From Flavobacterium humidisoli (GTDB taxonomy: Bacteria; Bacteroidota; Bacteroidia; Flavobacteriales; Flavobacteriaceae), in contig NZ_CP096829.1 of NCBI RefSeq assembly GCF_023272795.1, positions 3,100,001-3,164,000 of the forward strand: a stretch of DNA of 64,000 nucleotides. The letters are read 5' to 3'. The position numbers and the translations under genes are program-made. Position 1 is the stretch's first letter, and each line of letters starts with the position of its first letter. Below, in pieces: positions 46,685 through 54,617 of the stretch. A model generated the notes under the pieces. That model was not told the origin of the DNA, searched no databases, and saw only the letters and a list, made by a program, of their open reading frames with translations.

Positions 46685-47629
46685 ATGAATAAAATCACCC
46701 AACTCTTCAATATAAAATATCCAATCATTCAAGGTGGAATGATCTGGAATAGCGGTTACAAATTGGCTTCGGCTGTAAGTAATGCAGGAGGTTTAGGACT
46801 TATTGGCGCAGGTTCTATGTATCCAGAAGTTCTTAGAGAACACATTCAAAAATGTAAAAAAGCCACAGACAAACCTTTTGGTGTCAATATTCCGATGTTA
46901 TATCCTAACATTGAGGAAATTATGAATATTGTGGTTGATGAAGGCGTTAAAATTGTTTTTACTTCTGCAGGAAATCCTAAAACTTGGACTTCCTTTTTGA
47001 AAGAAAGGGGGATTACAGTTGTTCACGTGGTAAGCAGCAGTGTTTTTGCTTTAAAAGCGCAAGATGCCGGTGTTGATGCTGTCGTGGCAGAAGGTTTTGA
47101 AGCGGGCGGACATAATGGACGCGAGGAAACTACTACTTTGACTTTGATTCCGATGGTGAAAGAAAAAATACAAATTCCCTTAATTGCAGCAGGCGGAATT
47201 GCAACAGGAAGAGGAATGCTGGCGGCAATGGTTTTGGGTGCAGATGCTGTTCAGGTCGGAAGCCGTTTTGCAGCATCTTTTGAATCTTCGGCACACAATA
47301 ATTTTAAAGATACGATAGTTAATACTAAAGAAGGAGGTACACAACTGACTTTGAAAGAATTGGCACCCGTAAGATTAATAAAAAATAAGTTCTATCAGGA
47401 TGTTCAGGATTTGTATGAAAAATGCCCTTCTAAAGAAGAATTGGTTCAGCTCTTAGGACGTGCAAGAGCCAAAAAAGGAATGTTTGAAGGAGATTTGGAT
47501 GAGGGAGAATTGGAGATTGGACAGGTTGCAGGTCTGATTCATGAAATTTTGCCGGTTGAAGAAATTATTCAACAAATGGTAACCGAATTTGAAGTCGCAT
47601 CCAAAGAAAAGACTACATTTGAGTTTTAA
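46685..47629 (+). CDS. Nitronate monooxygenase-like FMN enzyme
   Basis: The product is 314 residues with a TIM barrel of the NMO/FabK superfamily: NIKYPIIQGGM, SAVSNAGGLGLIGAG, AVVAEGFEAGGHNGRE (candidate catalytic His), LIAAGGIATGRGM and GADAVQVGSRF (FMN phosphate binding). Nitronate monooxygenases oxidise alkyl nitronates. FabK enzymes of the same fold are flavin enoyl-ACP reductases, and these two cannot be told apart by eye. It begins 5 bp after the subtilase stop and may share its transcript, although no functional link is obvious. It is cytoplasmic. Confidence 0.9.
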   Translation: MNKITQLFNIKYPIIQGGMIWNSGYKLASAVSNAGGLGLIGAGSMYPEVLREHIQKCKKATDKPFGVNIPMLYPNIEEIMNIVVDEGVKIVFTSAGNPKTWTSFLKERGITVVHVVSSSVFALKAQDAGVDAVVAEGFEAGGHNGREETTTLTLIPMVKEKIQIPLIAAGGIATGRGMLAAMVLGADAVQVGSRFAASFESSAHNNFKDTIVNTKEGGTQLTLKELAPVRLIKNKFYQDVQDLYEKCPSKEELVQLLGRARAKKGMFEGDLDEGELEIGQVAGLIHEILPVEEIIQQMVTEFEVASKEKTTFEF

Positions 47630-47649
47630 TTGACTGCAAGAAATAATCT

Positions 47650-48060
47650 ATGAATTCTATACGCACATATATACTATTACTTTTTTTAATATTAGGCCTT
47701 CAACAAGCTAAAAGTCAGTCATATCATTTTAAAACTTCAGGATTTAGCGTTCTGCAAAAAAATGAAAGAGGAAAATGGGGCGAGTGGTCCAATCTAGATT
47801 TAGTAAATCTTTCAGTTGTTTTGGATACCAATAAACATAGAATTGTGGTTTATTCTCAAGAAATCCAGCTTTATAATATTTTAGATTATATTGAAAGAGA
47901 AGAAAATGATACAGATATAACCTATTCTTTTTTGTGTAAAGATAATGATGGAAAAGAATGCAAACTGTCAATTATTACACGAAAAAAACAAGAGTATAGA
48001 AAACAGCTTTACATCAATTATGACGATCATATTATCGTTTATAATATTATTACTGTATAA
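47650..48060 (+). CDS. Small exported protein of unknown function
   Basis: The product is 136 residues with a signal peptide (MNSIRTYILLLFLILGLQQAKSQ, cleaved near 23). The mature protein is rich in aromatic and charged residues in alternation (YHFKTSGFSVLQKN, IVVYSQEIQLYNILDYIE, RKQLYINYDDHIIVYNI), suggesting a small beta fold. No cysteine or metal motif is evident beyond a single Cys-containing segment (LCKDNDGKECK). It is the third gene of a same-strand run after the subtilase and the FMN enzyme, 20 bp after the latter. Not recognised. Confidence 0.78.
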   Translation: MNSIRTYILLLFLILGLQQAKSQSYHFKTSGFSVLQKNERGKWGEWSNLDLVNLSVVLDTNKHRIVVYSQEIQLYNILDYIEREENDTDITYSFLCKDNDGKECKLSIITRKKQEYRKQLYINYDDHIIVYNIITV

Positions 48061-48099
48061 GTTTTTGGGATGCTAAGCTTCTAAAGTCGCTAAGTGCTT
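48061..48099. repeat. CTAAG-type dispersed repeat
   Basis: Units such as GGGATGCTAAGCTTCTAAAG and TCGCTAAGTG lie left of the terminator. An inverted counterpart lies to its right at 48166-48199. Confidence 0.5.
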
Positions 48100-48117
48100 T
48101 GGATTTAATAAAATAAT

Positions 48118-48151
48118 AAACCCGACAGTTTTTAAAAAACCTGTCGGGTTT
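48118..48151. terminator. Bidirectional terminator between convergent genes
   Basis: AAACCCGACAG (48118-48128) pairs with CTGTCGGGTTT (48141-48151). The T/A-rich interior can extend the stem. It separates the small exported protein gene from DUF4268. Confidence 0.8.
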
Positions 48152-48165
48152 GCTATATAAAAAGC

Positions 48166-48199
48166 TCAGTGTTTTAGAGTCTTAGCATCTTAGATTCTA
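48166..48199. repeat. CTAAG-type dispersed repeat, inverted copy
   Basis: Contains GTTTTAGAGTCTTAGCATC and TTAGATTC, the reverse-complement vocabulary of 48061-48099. Its right end reaches the DUF4268 stop codon. Confidence 0.5.
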
Positions 48200-48637
48200 T
48201 AATGAGTCAACATCTTTAATAAATTCATCATATTCTAAATAGAACATTTCTAGAGCGTGCATGTTTTCGTTGAAGAAATCAAAAATAGTATCCCAAGTGT
48301 TTTTATTGCTGAAGCCAACACCAAGTTTTTCTACCCAAATTCTGCTGATGTTTTTACCGCTTTCAAGAGTATAATTTTTCTCGAAAACTAAATCTTTAAT
48401 AAATTCTTCTTCTAAAATATTTTTTAAAGCTTCCAATTTTTCGAAATAAGCGTAGCGTTTCTCGTCACTTCTTTGTTCGATATCAATTAAAACCTGCGCT
48501 TTCTTATTATCTACATAAAATTTAAAAGAAAAATCTTTGATCTTTGTGTCATAAAGCACCCATTTGCGAGGGTATTTTTCGGCAAAAGCTACCCAAAATT
48601 CTCTTTTTATTCTTTGCGATTCTTCTCTGCTGTACAT
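48197..48637 (-). CDS. DUF4268 family protein
   Basis: The product is 146 residues without a signal peptide. KREFWVAFAEKYPRKWVLYDTKIKDFSFKFYVDNKKAQVLIDIE is the DUF4268 core, a fold also found as a C-terminal part of some restriction-type proteins. Here it stands alone and is full length for the short Bacteroidota form. It is rich in aromatic and acidic residues and is probably cytoplasmic. It is divergent from the Nudix gene across 92 bp. A TATTTTTG element at 48719-48712 may be its -7. The function is unknown. Confidence 0.85.
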   Translation of the reverse strand: MYSREESQRIKREFWVAFAEKYPRKWVLYDTKIKDFSFKFYVDNKKAQVLIDIEQRSDEKRYAYFEKLEALKNILEEEFIKDLVFEKNYTLESGKNISRIWVEKLGVGFSNKNTWDTIFDFFNENMHALEMFYLEYDEFIKDVDSL

Positions 48638-48729
48638 TTTTTTAGGCTTTAAGATTAGAAAACTTGCGGTACTGCGTTTTCTGGAGTATATTTATGATTT
48701 ATTTGAAAATACAAAAATAAGCTTTGATT

Positions 48730-49380
48730 ATGAATTTTCAAGACTTTTTGAAATATGTTCCCAATATAATTCCGCTAGAATTACCAGCAGTGACGTCACA
48801 CTTAAAAATGGCACCAAAAGAGCGTATAGAGGGATTAAAGAATCTTGATATTGATGCATTAAATGCCAGAATGGCGGGAGTAATGATGCTGTTTTATCCG
48901 AAACAGGAAAAAACACATTTGGTTTTGATTGTTAGAAATGCTTATGATGGAGTCCATTCTGCTCAGATAGCATTTCCGGGAGGGAAATATGAAAAGGAAG
49001 ATCTAAATTTTGAAACTACAGCACTTAGAGAAACACATGAAGAAGTTGGAGTAACGAGGGATAAAATAAATATAATTAAACATTTCTCTCCAATGTATAT
49101 TCCGCCAAGTAATTTTTTGGTGCATCCTTTTTTAGGAATTGCCACAGAAGAGCTTTCTTTTTATCCTGATATAAGAGAAGTGGCTGGAATTATCGAACTC
49201 CCTTTGTCTGTTTTTTTAAATGATGAAATAATTATTGAAACCAGATTATCAACTTCTTACGGGGCAAATATTTTAGTTCCTGCCTTTAATATTCAAAATC
49301 ACATTGTTTGGGGCGCCACAGCAATGATTTTGAGTGAATTGCGCGATGTCTTGAATACCGCTATTGCAAAAGAAATTTAA
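48730..49380 (+). CDS. Nudix hydrolase, CoA pyrophosphatase-like
   Basis: The product is 216 residues from the ATG at 48730. An in-frame TTG two codons earlier was not chosen. The Nudix box reads GGKYEKED (84-91) then TALRETHEEVGV (97-108), the spacing seen in the CoA-pyrophosphatase subgroup rather than the canonical 23-residue box. Upstream LVLIVRN and HSAQIAFPGG also match that subgroup. Such enzymes cleave coenzyme A or its derivatives into phosphopantetheine and 3',5'-ADP. Cytoplasmic, magnesium dependent. Substrate identity is inferred from subgroup features. Confidence 0.88.
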   Translation: MNFQDFLKYVPNIIPLELPAVTSHLKMAPKERIEGLKNLDIDALNARMAGVMMLFYPKQEKTHLVLIVRNAYDGVHSAQIAFPGGKYEKEDLNFETTALRETHEEVGVTRDKINIIKHFSPMYIPPSNFLVHPFLGIATEELSFYPDIREVAGIIELPLSVFLNDEIIIETRLSTSYGANILVPAFNIQNHIVWGATAMILSELRDVLNTAIAKEI

Positions 49381-49446
49381 TAAAGTTTATTTAATGATTT
49401 GATATTCATTTGGATAGCTGTTAATTGGAGAAAATGTTTTAAAGTG

Positions 49447-49475
49447 TTGCTAAAAGAATAATTTTTGTATGTTTG
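49447..49475 (+). promoter_or_regulatory. Promoter of the acyltransferase gene
   Basis: TTG (49447-49449), 18 bp, then TATGTTTG (49468-49475). It lies 30 bp before the ATG at 49506. Confidence 0.6.
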
Positions 49476-49505
49476 CGACCTAACAAAAAATAAGATAAAT
49501 TAGTT

Positions 49506-50315
49506 ATGGGATTGTTTAAACGAAATCCTTTTGGGCATATATTATTCATCAAGAAATGGTTGATCCGAGTTCTCGGTGCCATGACTCATAGGAGGTATAG
49601 AGGTTTTAATGAATTGCAGATTGAAGGATCTGAAATTATTAAAACACTCCCGGATACTAATGTATTATTTATATCCAATCATCAGACTTATTTTGCAGAT
49701 GTTGTAGCGATGTTTCATGTTTTTAACGCCAGTTTATCAGGGCGTCAAGACACTATTAAGAATATCGGTTATTTGTGGCAGCCAAAAATGAATATTTATT
49801 ACGTAGCAGCCAAAGAAACCATGCAGGCTGGATTACTGCCAAGAATTTTAGCTTATGTTGGTGCAATCACAGTTGAGAGAACTTGGCGTTCTAAAGGCGT
49901 TGATGTTACAGAAAAGCGTGATGTAAATCCAAACGATACAGAAAACATTAGAATTGCTCTCGAAGACGGCTGGGTTATTACTTTCCCTCAAGGAACAACA
50001 AAATCATTCAAACCAGTTCGTAAAGGAACAGCTCATATTATCAAACAGCACAAACCAATCGTTATTCCTATTGTAATTGATGGTTTCCGTCGTTCGTTCG
50101 ACAAAAAAGGACTTCGAATGAAGAAAAAAGGGATTCTACAATCCTTCATAATCAAAGAGCCTCTTGATATTGATTATGAAAATGATACCATTGAACAAAT
50201 TGTAGAAAAAGTAGAATACGCAATCGAACAACACCCTTCGTTTTTAAAAGTTATTCCTGCTGAAGAAATCAAAGTGCAAGAAGAACTGAATAAATTAAGA
50301 CGTTGGGATTATTAG
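49506..50315 (+). CDS. 1-acylglycerol-3-phosphate acyltransferase-like protein
   Basis: The product is 269 residues with PlsC-type motifs. NHQTYFAD supplies the HX4D pair (His59, Asp64) that activates the glycerol hydroxyl, and ITFPQGTTK (about 158-166) corresponds to the substrate-binding FPEGTRS with Gln in place of Glu. IPIVIDGFRRSF corresponds to block IV. It transfers an acyl chain to lysophosphatidate or a related lipid at the inner membrane. A weakly hydrophobic N-terminal segment suggests membrane association. It stands alone with its own promoter. The FPQGT variant could alter acceptor preference. Confidence 0.88.
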   Translation: MGLFKRNPFGHILFIKKWLIRVLGAMTHRRYRGFNELQIEGSEIIKTLPDTNVLFISNHQTYFADVVAMFHVFNASLSGRQDTIKNIGYLWQPKMNIYYVAAKETMQAGLLPRILAYVGAITVERTWRSKGVDVTEKRDVNPNDTENIRIALEDGWVITFPQGTTKSFKPVRKGTAHIIKQHKPIVIPIVIDGFRRSFDKKGLRMKKKGILQSFIIKEPLDIDYENDTIEQIVEKVEYAIEQHPSFLKVIPAEEIKVQEELNKLRRWDY

Positions 50316-50393
50316 AAAGTTTTTTTCTTGTTTCAAGTTTACCTAATTATAAATTGATTTTCTTTCTGAAAATATAAGTGTAAAAGTTGAAAA

Positions 50394-50430
50394 AACTTAG
50401 AATCTTAGCATCTCAGAAACCTTAAGAACT
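50394..50430. repeat. CTAAG-type dispersed repeat
   Basis: AACTTAGAATCTTAGCATC then TCAGAAACCTTAAGAAC lies between the convergent acyltransferase and membrane protein genes. Same vocabulary as 48166-48199. Confidence 0.5.
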
Positions 50431-50433
50431 TTT

Positions 50434-51066
50434 TCAAAAATCTATTTTCTTCAATTCTTTATAATTAGAGTATAATCTGCGTAAAAGTGTTCCATAAATA
50501 ATTCTGTAAAAACACCAGAATAATCCAAAGAAACCTAAAATTACAAGGAATAATATTCCTACAGTAACAAACATGGCTTTTCCATTCATCGCTAATTTTT
50601 CTCTAAGAAACTCCATGTCTGGATTGTAGACAAAAGCAATAAAGAAGCTTAAAATGGCGGTAATTACAATCATTCCGAGATTATACCAAACATAATACTG
50701 TACTGTTTTTCGGGTCTTTAAAATAGCGCTCATCAGTGATTTTGTAGCTATTGTGGTCGAAATTGTTCTGTAGTTTTTATAGAAAATGTAAACAAAGATC
50801 AATACTACAACATAATTGAAATATGTTAGAAACTCTAAAGCTGTTACTATTTCAGGATGATTCATTTTTCGCAAAACATCATCTGTATTAATAAACAAGT
50901 TGGAAAAAGTCCAAAACGAAATCTCCAAAATGCTGATGATTAAAATCCATTTTACAATTGAAGATGATTTTCTATGAATCATCTTATAGATTTCATTTTC
51001 AGAAATTTGTTGAAAAGAATCAGAGTTCTTTTGCCAGTCTTTTTTTAGTAAATCCAGTTCTTTCAT
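50434..51066 (-). CDS. Four-helix membrane protein, likely sigma-factor partner
   Basis: The product is 210 residues. The soluble N-terminus (MKELDLLKKDWQKNSDSFQQISENEIYKMIHRKSSS, 1-36) is followed by four probable transmembrane helices at about 38-58, 80-100, 125-150 and 170-195. It has no catalytic motif. It starts 8 bp after the ECF sigma gene stops and is surely co-transcribed with it. Genes in this position often encode anti-sigma factors that hold the sigma at the membrane through a cytoplasmic N-terminus. The short charged N-terminus here is compatible, but a zinc-binding anti-sigma motif is missing. Similar proteins are sometimes mislabelled beta-carotene monooxygenase. Confidence 0.8.
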   Translation of the reverse strand: MKELDLLKKDWQKNSDSFQQISENEIYKMIHRKSSSIVKWILIISILEISFWTFSNLFINTDDVLRKMNHPEIVTALEFLTYFNYVVVLIFVYIFYKNYRTISTTIATKSLMSAILKTRKTVQYYVWYNLGMIVITAILSFFIAFVYNPDMEFLREKLAMNGKAMFVTVGILFLVILGFFGLFWCFYRIIYGTLLRRLYSNYKELKKIDF

Positions 51067-51074
51067 AATAATTT

Positions 51075-51569
51075 TTAAGGATTTAGTATTTTTTTAAGTT
51101 TCCCTTTAATTCTGTTCATTTTCACACGCGCATTCACTTCGCTGATTCCTAAAGTTTCAGCTATTTCTTGATAATCTTTGTCTTCTAAATACATAAAAAC
51201 TAATGCCTTTTCGATGTCATTTAATTGATAAACTGCCTTATACATCAGTTTTATCTGTTCTTCTTCTTCATAATTATAGTCAACATCTTTTACAAAATGC
51301 TGATGATTTTCATAATCTACTGTCGATATAGTTCTTTTGGTTTTTCGGTATAAGGTAATTGCTGTGTTTAAGGCGACACGATAGGTCCAAGTCGAAAATT
51401 TACTGTCGCCTCTAAATTTCGGATAAGCTTTCCAAAGCTGGATGGTGATTTCTTGAAATAGATCTTTATGAGCGTCTTCGCCAGCAGTATATAATCTACA
51501 AATCTTGTGGATTATATTCTGATTTGCCTGCAGCTGCGCAACAAATGACTGTTCTAGATTTTCACTCAT
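51075..51569 (-). CDS. ECF-type RNA polymerase sigma factor
   Basis: The product is 164 residues. Region 2 (about 20-85) shows AHKDLFQEITIQLWKAYPKFRGDSKFSTWTYRVALNTAITLYRK, which recognises the -10 region and binds core polymerase. Region 4 (about 110-160) shows LNDIEKALVFMYLEDKDYQEIAETLGISEVNARVKMNRIKGKLKK, a helix-turn-helix that reads the -35 region. There is no region 3, as usual for ECF factors. It is followed 8 bp later by a membrane protein gene and preceded by DUF3810, all on the minus strand. It probably responds to an envelope signal through the membrane partner. Confidence 0.95.
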   Translation of the reverse strand: MSENLEQSFVAQLQANQNIIHKICRLYTAGEDAHKDLFQEITIQLWKAYPKFRGDSKFSTWTYRVALNTAITLYRKTKRTISTVDYENHQHFVKDVDYNYEEEEQIKLMYKAVYQLNDIEKALVFMYLEDKDYQEIAETLGISEVNARVKMNRIKGKLKKILNP

Positions 51570-51610
51570 AATGTATTAGTAGTTATGAAATCATTTTTGT
51601 TACAGTTGTA

Positions 51611-52672
51611 TTATAATTTTCTTGTTTTATAATAATTAATCGTCAAATCGATGAACTTACTATAACTTTCCATTCCATCTTTCTGGTTATTCGTTTTTAA
51701 GAAATTGTCCCATAGAAAGTGAAAACCTTCATCTATAAAAGTGTCGTATTTTTTCCAAAAATCTTGACTTTCTTGATAATTTTTTAAAATTCCAATGTGA
51801 ACGGTTTTCTTCAGCTGGTTAAATATTGCTTCATTTTTGTGCTTCCAGATTGTCAAACAGTAACTTAAAGTAAAGCTATATCCTGAATATTGATAATAAA
51901 GATTTTCGTTTTTTACAGAAGCTAATACGCCAATAAAGTTGCACTCGCTTTCATTAGCAAAACCAATCTGATGAGCCATTTCATGAGACGTGGTCAGTGG
52001 GAAATTATACATTGGCAATAAGTAATTAATCTGAGCTTCGTTTGTAAAAGGGTTTAAGTATCCACCAAAGCCCATATAGGTTAGTGGAACACTGAACATT
52101 GATTTTTTTACGCTTAACGTTTTGTATTTAAAATAAGGATGTTCTTTTGCTAGATTATCATAACCGTTTAAAATCAATTGAAATGATTCTTTTTGGGAAT
52201 ACGGAAAAACAACTTTAGCACTATCATTTTTTGTGATCTGAAACTGAACTTCATTCGTCTTTGTAATTAATCTTTTAGTGAAAGCCAAAAGATCCGCGTC
52301 AGTATATTCTCTTTTGATTTCCATTTTCTCAAAAAGAGGTTTGCGGTAATAATTGAAAGCCCAAAGCAGATGAAAGAAAAAGTAAAAAACAGAAATCTTA
52401 CCTAAGATTTTAAGAATATGATCCTTCCAATCTGTTTTCCAAGTTTTTCTGATTTTCCAAAACCAACCAATTATAGAAATCATTAAAAGAGCATAAATAA
52501 TGTCGCCGACAGAAAAAGGAATTTTACCTAAGATTATTCTTGAAAAATGAGAAATTCTAACGAATAAATTTTTGCTGTAAAGGCCCTCTACAAAGTCTGG
52601 AAAGAATGTCAGGATTTTATAAAAAAGAATTTGAACTAAGAGAAATAAAGGTAAAATGTATTTTGATTTCAC
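51611..52672 (-). CDS. DUF3810 membrane protein with HExxH motif
   Basis: The product is 353 residues. The N-terminus carries three hydrophobic helices (about 5-25, 53-72, 92-108), and a large periplasmic or cytoplasmic domain follows. The zinc-metallopeptidase motif HEMAH (230-234) occurs in TTSHEMAHQIGFANESECNF, where NESE supplies a plausible third ligand (Glu241 or Glu243). PLTYMGFGGYLNPFTNEAQIN precedes it. The motif makes a membrane-associated protease likely, but no substrate is known. It lies 41 bp upstream of the sigma gene in the same direction, so it may belong to that signalling unit. Confidence 0.85.
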   Translation of the reverse strand: MKSKYILPLFLLVQILFYKILTFFPDFVEGLYSKNLFVRISHFSRIILGKIPFSVGDIIYALLMISIIGWFWKIRKTWKTDWKDHILKILGKISVFYFFFHLLWAFNYYRKPLFEKMEIKREYTDADLLAFTKRLITKTNEVQFQITKNDSAKVVFPYSQKESFQLILNGYDNLAKEHPYFKYKTLSVKKSMFSVPLTYMGFGGYLNPFTNEAQINYLLPMYNFPLTTSHEMAHQIGFANESECNFIGVLASVKNENLYYQYSGYSFTLSYCLTIWKHKNEAIFNQLKKTVHIGILKNYQESQDFWKKYDTFIDEGFHFLWDNFLKTNNQKDGMESYSKFIDLTINYYKTRKL

Positions 52673-52807
52673 AGTATAATTTTTAGATACGTAAATATAA
52701 ACACAATATTATTATTAAAAAAAGGATTGTATTTGTAGGATTTGATTTTAAGAATTTGAATTCGTGCTAATTCCTCAAATTTGTGCTCAAAAAAAGTTGA
52801 AACTTTG

Positions 52808-52815
52808 TAACTTTG
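52808..52815 (+). promoter_or_regulatory. -7 element of pepD
   Basis: TAACTTTG matches TAnnTTTG, 34 bp before the ATG at 52850. It also excludes the earlier TTG at 52826 as the likely start. The -33 is weak. Confidence 0.5.
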
Positions 52816-52849
52816 GGACTCTTAATTGTTAAACATCAAACAAAATATA

Positions 52850-54310
52850 ATGAGTCAAGAAATTAGAAATCTGGAACCAAAAGCACTTTGGAACAAATTC
52901 GCAGATTTAAATGCTGTTCCGCGTCCGTCTAAAAAAGAAGAACGTGTAATTGAGTTTATGAAGAACTTTGGAAATAGCTTAGGTTTAGAAACTTTCGAAG
53001 ATGAAATCAGAAATGTAATCATCAGAAAGCCAGCTACTCCGGGAATGGAAAATCGTAAAGCAATTGTAATGCAAGGCCATTTAGATATGGTGCATCAAAA
53101 AAATGCAGACACTGTCTTTGATTTTGAAACGCAAGGAATCGATATGTATGTTGATGGAGACTGGGTTCGCGCGCGAGGTACAACACTTGGAGCTGATAAC
53201 GGGCTAGGAGTAGCTACTATTATGGCTATTTTAGAAAGTAAAGATATTCCGCATCCAGCAATTGAAGCTTTGTTTACAATTGATGAAGAAACAGGAATGA
53301 CTGGTGCTTTAAACTTAAAAGGCGGAATTCTTCAAGGTCAGATTTTATTGAATTTGGATACAGAAGAAGATGATGAAATTGATATTGGATGTGCTGGTGG
53401 AATTGATGTAACCGCAACTAGAACATATCATGAAGAAGAGGTTCCAGAAGGTTCTGTTGGATATACCATTACAGTAAAAGGTTTAAATGGTGGACATTCA
53501 GGAATGGATATTCATAAAGGTTTAGGAAACGCCAATAAAATCATGAACCGTTTGTTGTTTGATGCATTTGAAAACTTCGGTTTACAGATTGTAGAAGTAA
53601 ACGGAGGAAGTCTTAGAAATGCAATTCCAAGAGAAAGCGTTTCTAAAGTAGTTATTTCTCAAATGTTTGATGAAGCTTATGTGTATGATATGCAGGAAAT
53701 TATTTCTGATATCAAAGCCGAATATAAAACAACTGAGCCTAATTTGACTATCGAAATCGTAAAAGGTGATTTGCCTGAAAAAGTAATGGATTTAGGTGTT
53801 CAGGAAGGAATTATCAGAGCGATTTACGCGGCTCAGAATGGAGTTTACAAAATGAGTGCTGATATGGCCGATTTGGTTGAAACTTCAAATAATATTGCTC
53901 GTGTAGTTATTAAAGATGGGGAAATATTGGTAGGATGTTTAACACGTTCTTCTGTCGAATCTTCAAAATTTGATTTAGCAAATTCTTTACGTTCTGCTTT
54001 TGAATTGGTTGGATGTGAAGTTGAGCTTTCTGGTTCTTACCCAGGATGGACACCAAATGTGAATTCTGAAATTTTAGAAGTTCTAAAAGATATTTACGAA
54101 AAACAAAATGGAGAACAGCCTAAAGTTGTGGCTTGCCATGCAGGTCTTGAGTGCGGAATTTTAGGAACAAACTATCCAGATATGGACATGATTTCTTTCG
54201 GGCCAACAATTCACGGAGCGCACTCTCCAGACGAAAGAGCGAGTATTTCTTCAGCTCAAAAATATTGGAAATTTGTATTGGAAATTCTTTCGAATATCCC
54301 AGTTAAATAA
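52850..54310 (+). CDS. pepD: Aminoacyl-histidine dipeptidase (M20 family)
   Basis: The product is 486 residues from the ATG at 52850. An in-frame TTG upstream (52826) adds eight residues and is unlikely. The M20 metal-binding segments are visible: MQGHLDMVHQ (His, Asp), LGADNGLG (bridging Asp), FTIDEETGMTG (catalytic Glu pair), NLDTEE, and HAGLECG and HGAHSPDER near the C-terminus. NGGHSGMDIHKG belongs to the lid/dimerisation domain. PepD cleaves Xaa-His and related dipeptides using two metals in the cytoplasm. Length is normal for PepD (480-490). Confidence 0.96.
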   Translation: MSQEIRNLEPKALWNKFADLNAVPRPSKKEERVIEFMKNFGNSLGLETFEDEIRNVIIRKPATPGMENRKAIVMQGHLDMVHQKNADTVFDFETQGIDMYVDGDWVRARGTTLGADNGLGVATIMAILESKDIPHPAIEALFTIDEETGMTGALNLKGGILQGQILLNLDTEEDDEIDIGCAGGIDVTATRTYHEEEVPEGSVGYTITVKGLNGGHSGMDIHKGLGNANKIMNRLLFDAFENFGLQIVEVNGGSLRNAIPRESVSKVVISQMFDEAYVYDMQEIISDIKAEYKTTEPNLTIEIVKGDLPEKVMDLGVQEGIIRAIYAAQNGVYKMSADMADLVETSNNIARVVIKDGEILVGCLTRSSVESSKFDLANSLRSAFELVGCEVELSGSYPGWTPNVNSEILEVLKDIYEKQNGEQPKVVACHAGLECGILGTNYPDMDMISFGPTIHGAHSPDERASISSAQKYWKFVLEILSNIPVK

Positions 54311-54328
54311 GGTAACAGTCACGGTATT

Positions 54329-54376
54329 CAGTCACGGTTAATTGCAGTTTTTAATAAAACTGTAAACTGTGACTGT
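54329..54376. repeat. Imperfect inverted repeat after pepD
   Basis: CAGTCACGGTTAATTGCAG (from 54329) and AAAACTGTAAACTGTGACTG (54357-54376) are imperfect reverse complements. A partial third copy (CTGTAAACTGCGAC) follows. It may terminate pepD and the convergent small gene. Confidence 0.5.
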
Positions 54377-54393
54377 AAACTGCGACTAAAAGC

Positions 54394-54504
54394 TTAATCT
54401 CTCTTAGGAGTGTTTTTCTTTTCTCTTTTTTCTTCTTTCTTTTCCTTAGCCGTTTTTAACGGTTCTTTTTTTGCTGTTTTCTTAGCGTCTTGACCTTTTG
54501 CCAT
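54394..54504 (-). CDS. 36-residue Lys/Glu-rich small protein
   Basis: This small reading frame on the minus strand has ATG at 54504-54502 and TAA at 54396-54394. It encodes MAKGQDAKKTAKKEPLKTA and continues as a highly charged tail (KEKKEEKREKKNTPKRD). About a third to a half of residues are Lys and nearly all others are polar, with one Leu, so a disordered basic protein binding nucleic acid or ribosome is conceivable. A TACTTTTA sequence (TAnnTTTG with one change) lies about 25-32 bp upstream, and a terminator separates it from the gene further upstream. Similar short basic proteins are, from memory, present in other flavobacteria. Low-complexity coding content is the caveat. Confidence 0.6.
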   Translation of the reverse strand: MAKGQDAKKTAKKEPLKTAKEKKEEKREKKNTPKRD

Positions 54505-54562
54505 AATTTATTGATTTTGATGGTGTTTTAGTAAAAGTAAAGCTTTTAAAAACTTAAATGCC

Positions 54563-54595
54563 AAAAAAAATCCCCAATTTTAAAATTGAGGATTT
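54563..54595 (-). terminator. Terminator after the carboxypeptidase-regulatory-like gene
   Basis: AAATCCCCAATTTT (54568-54581) and AAAATTGAGGATTT (54582-54595) form a stem. On the minus strand it is followed by T8. It lies just after the stop at 54618. Confidence 0.82.
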
Positions 54596-54617
54596 AAATA
54601 TTTTCTTTATGAAGATT

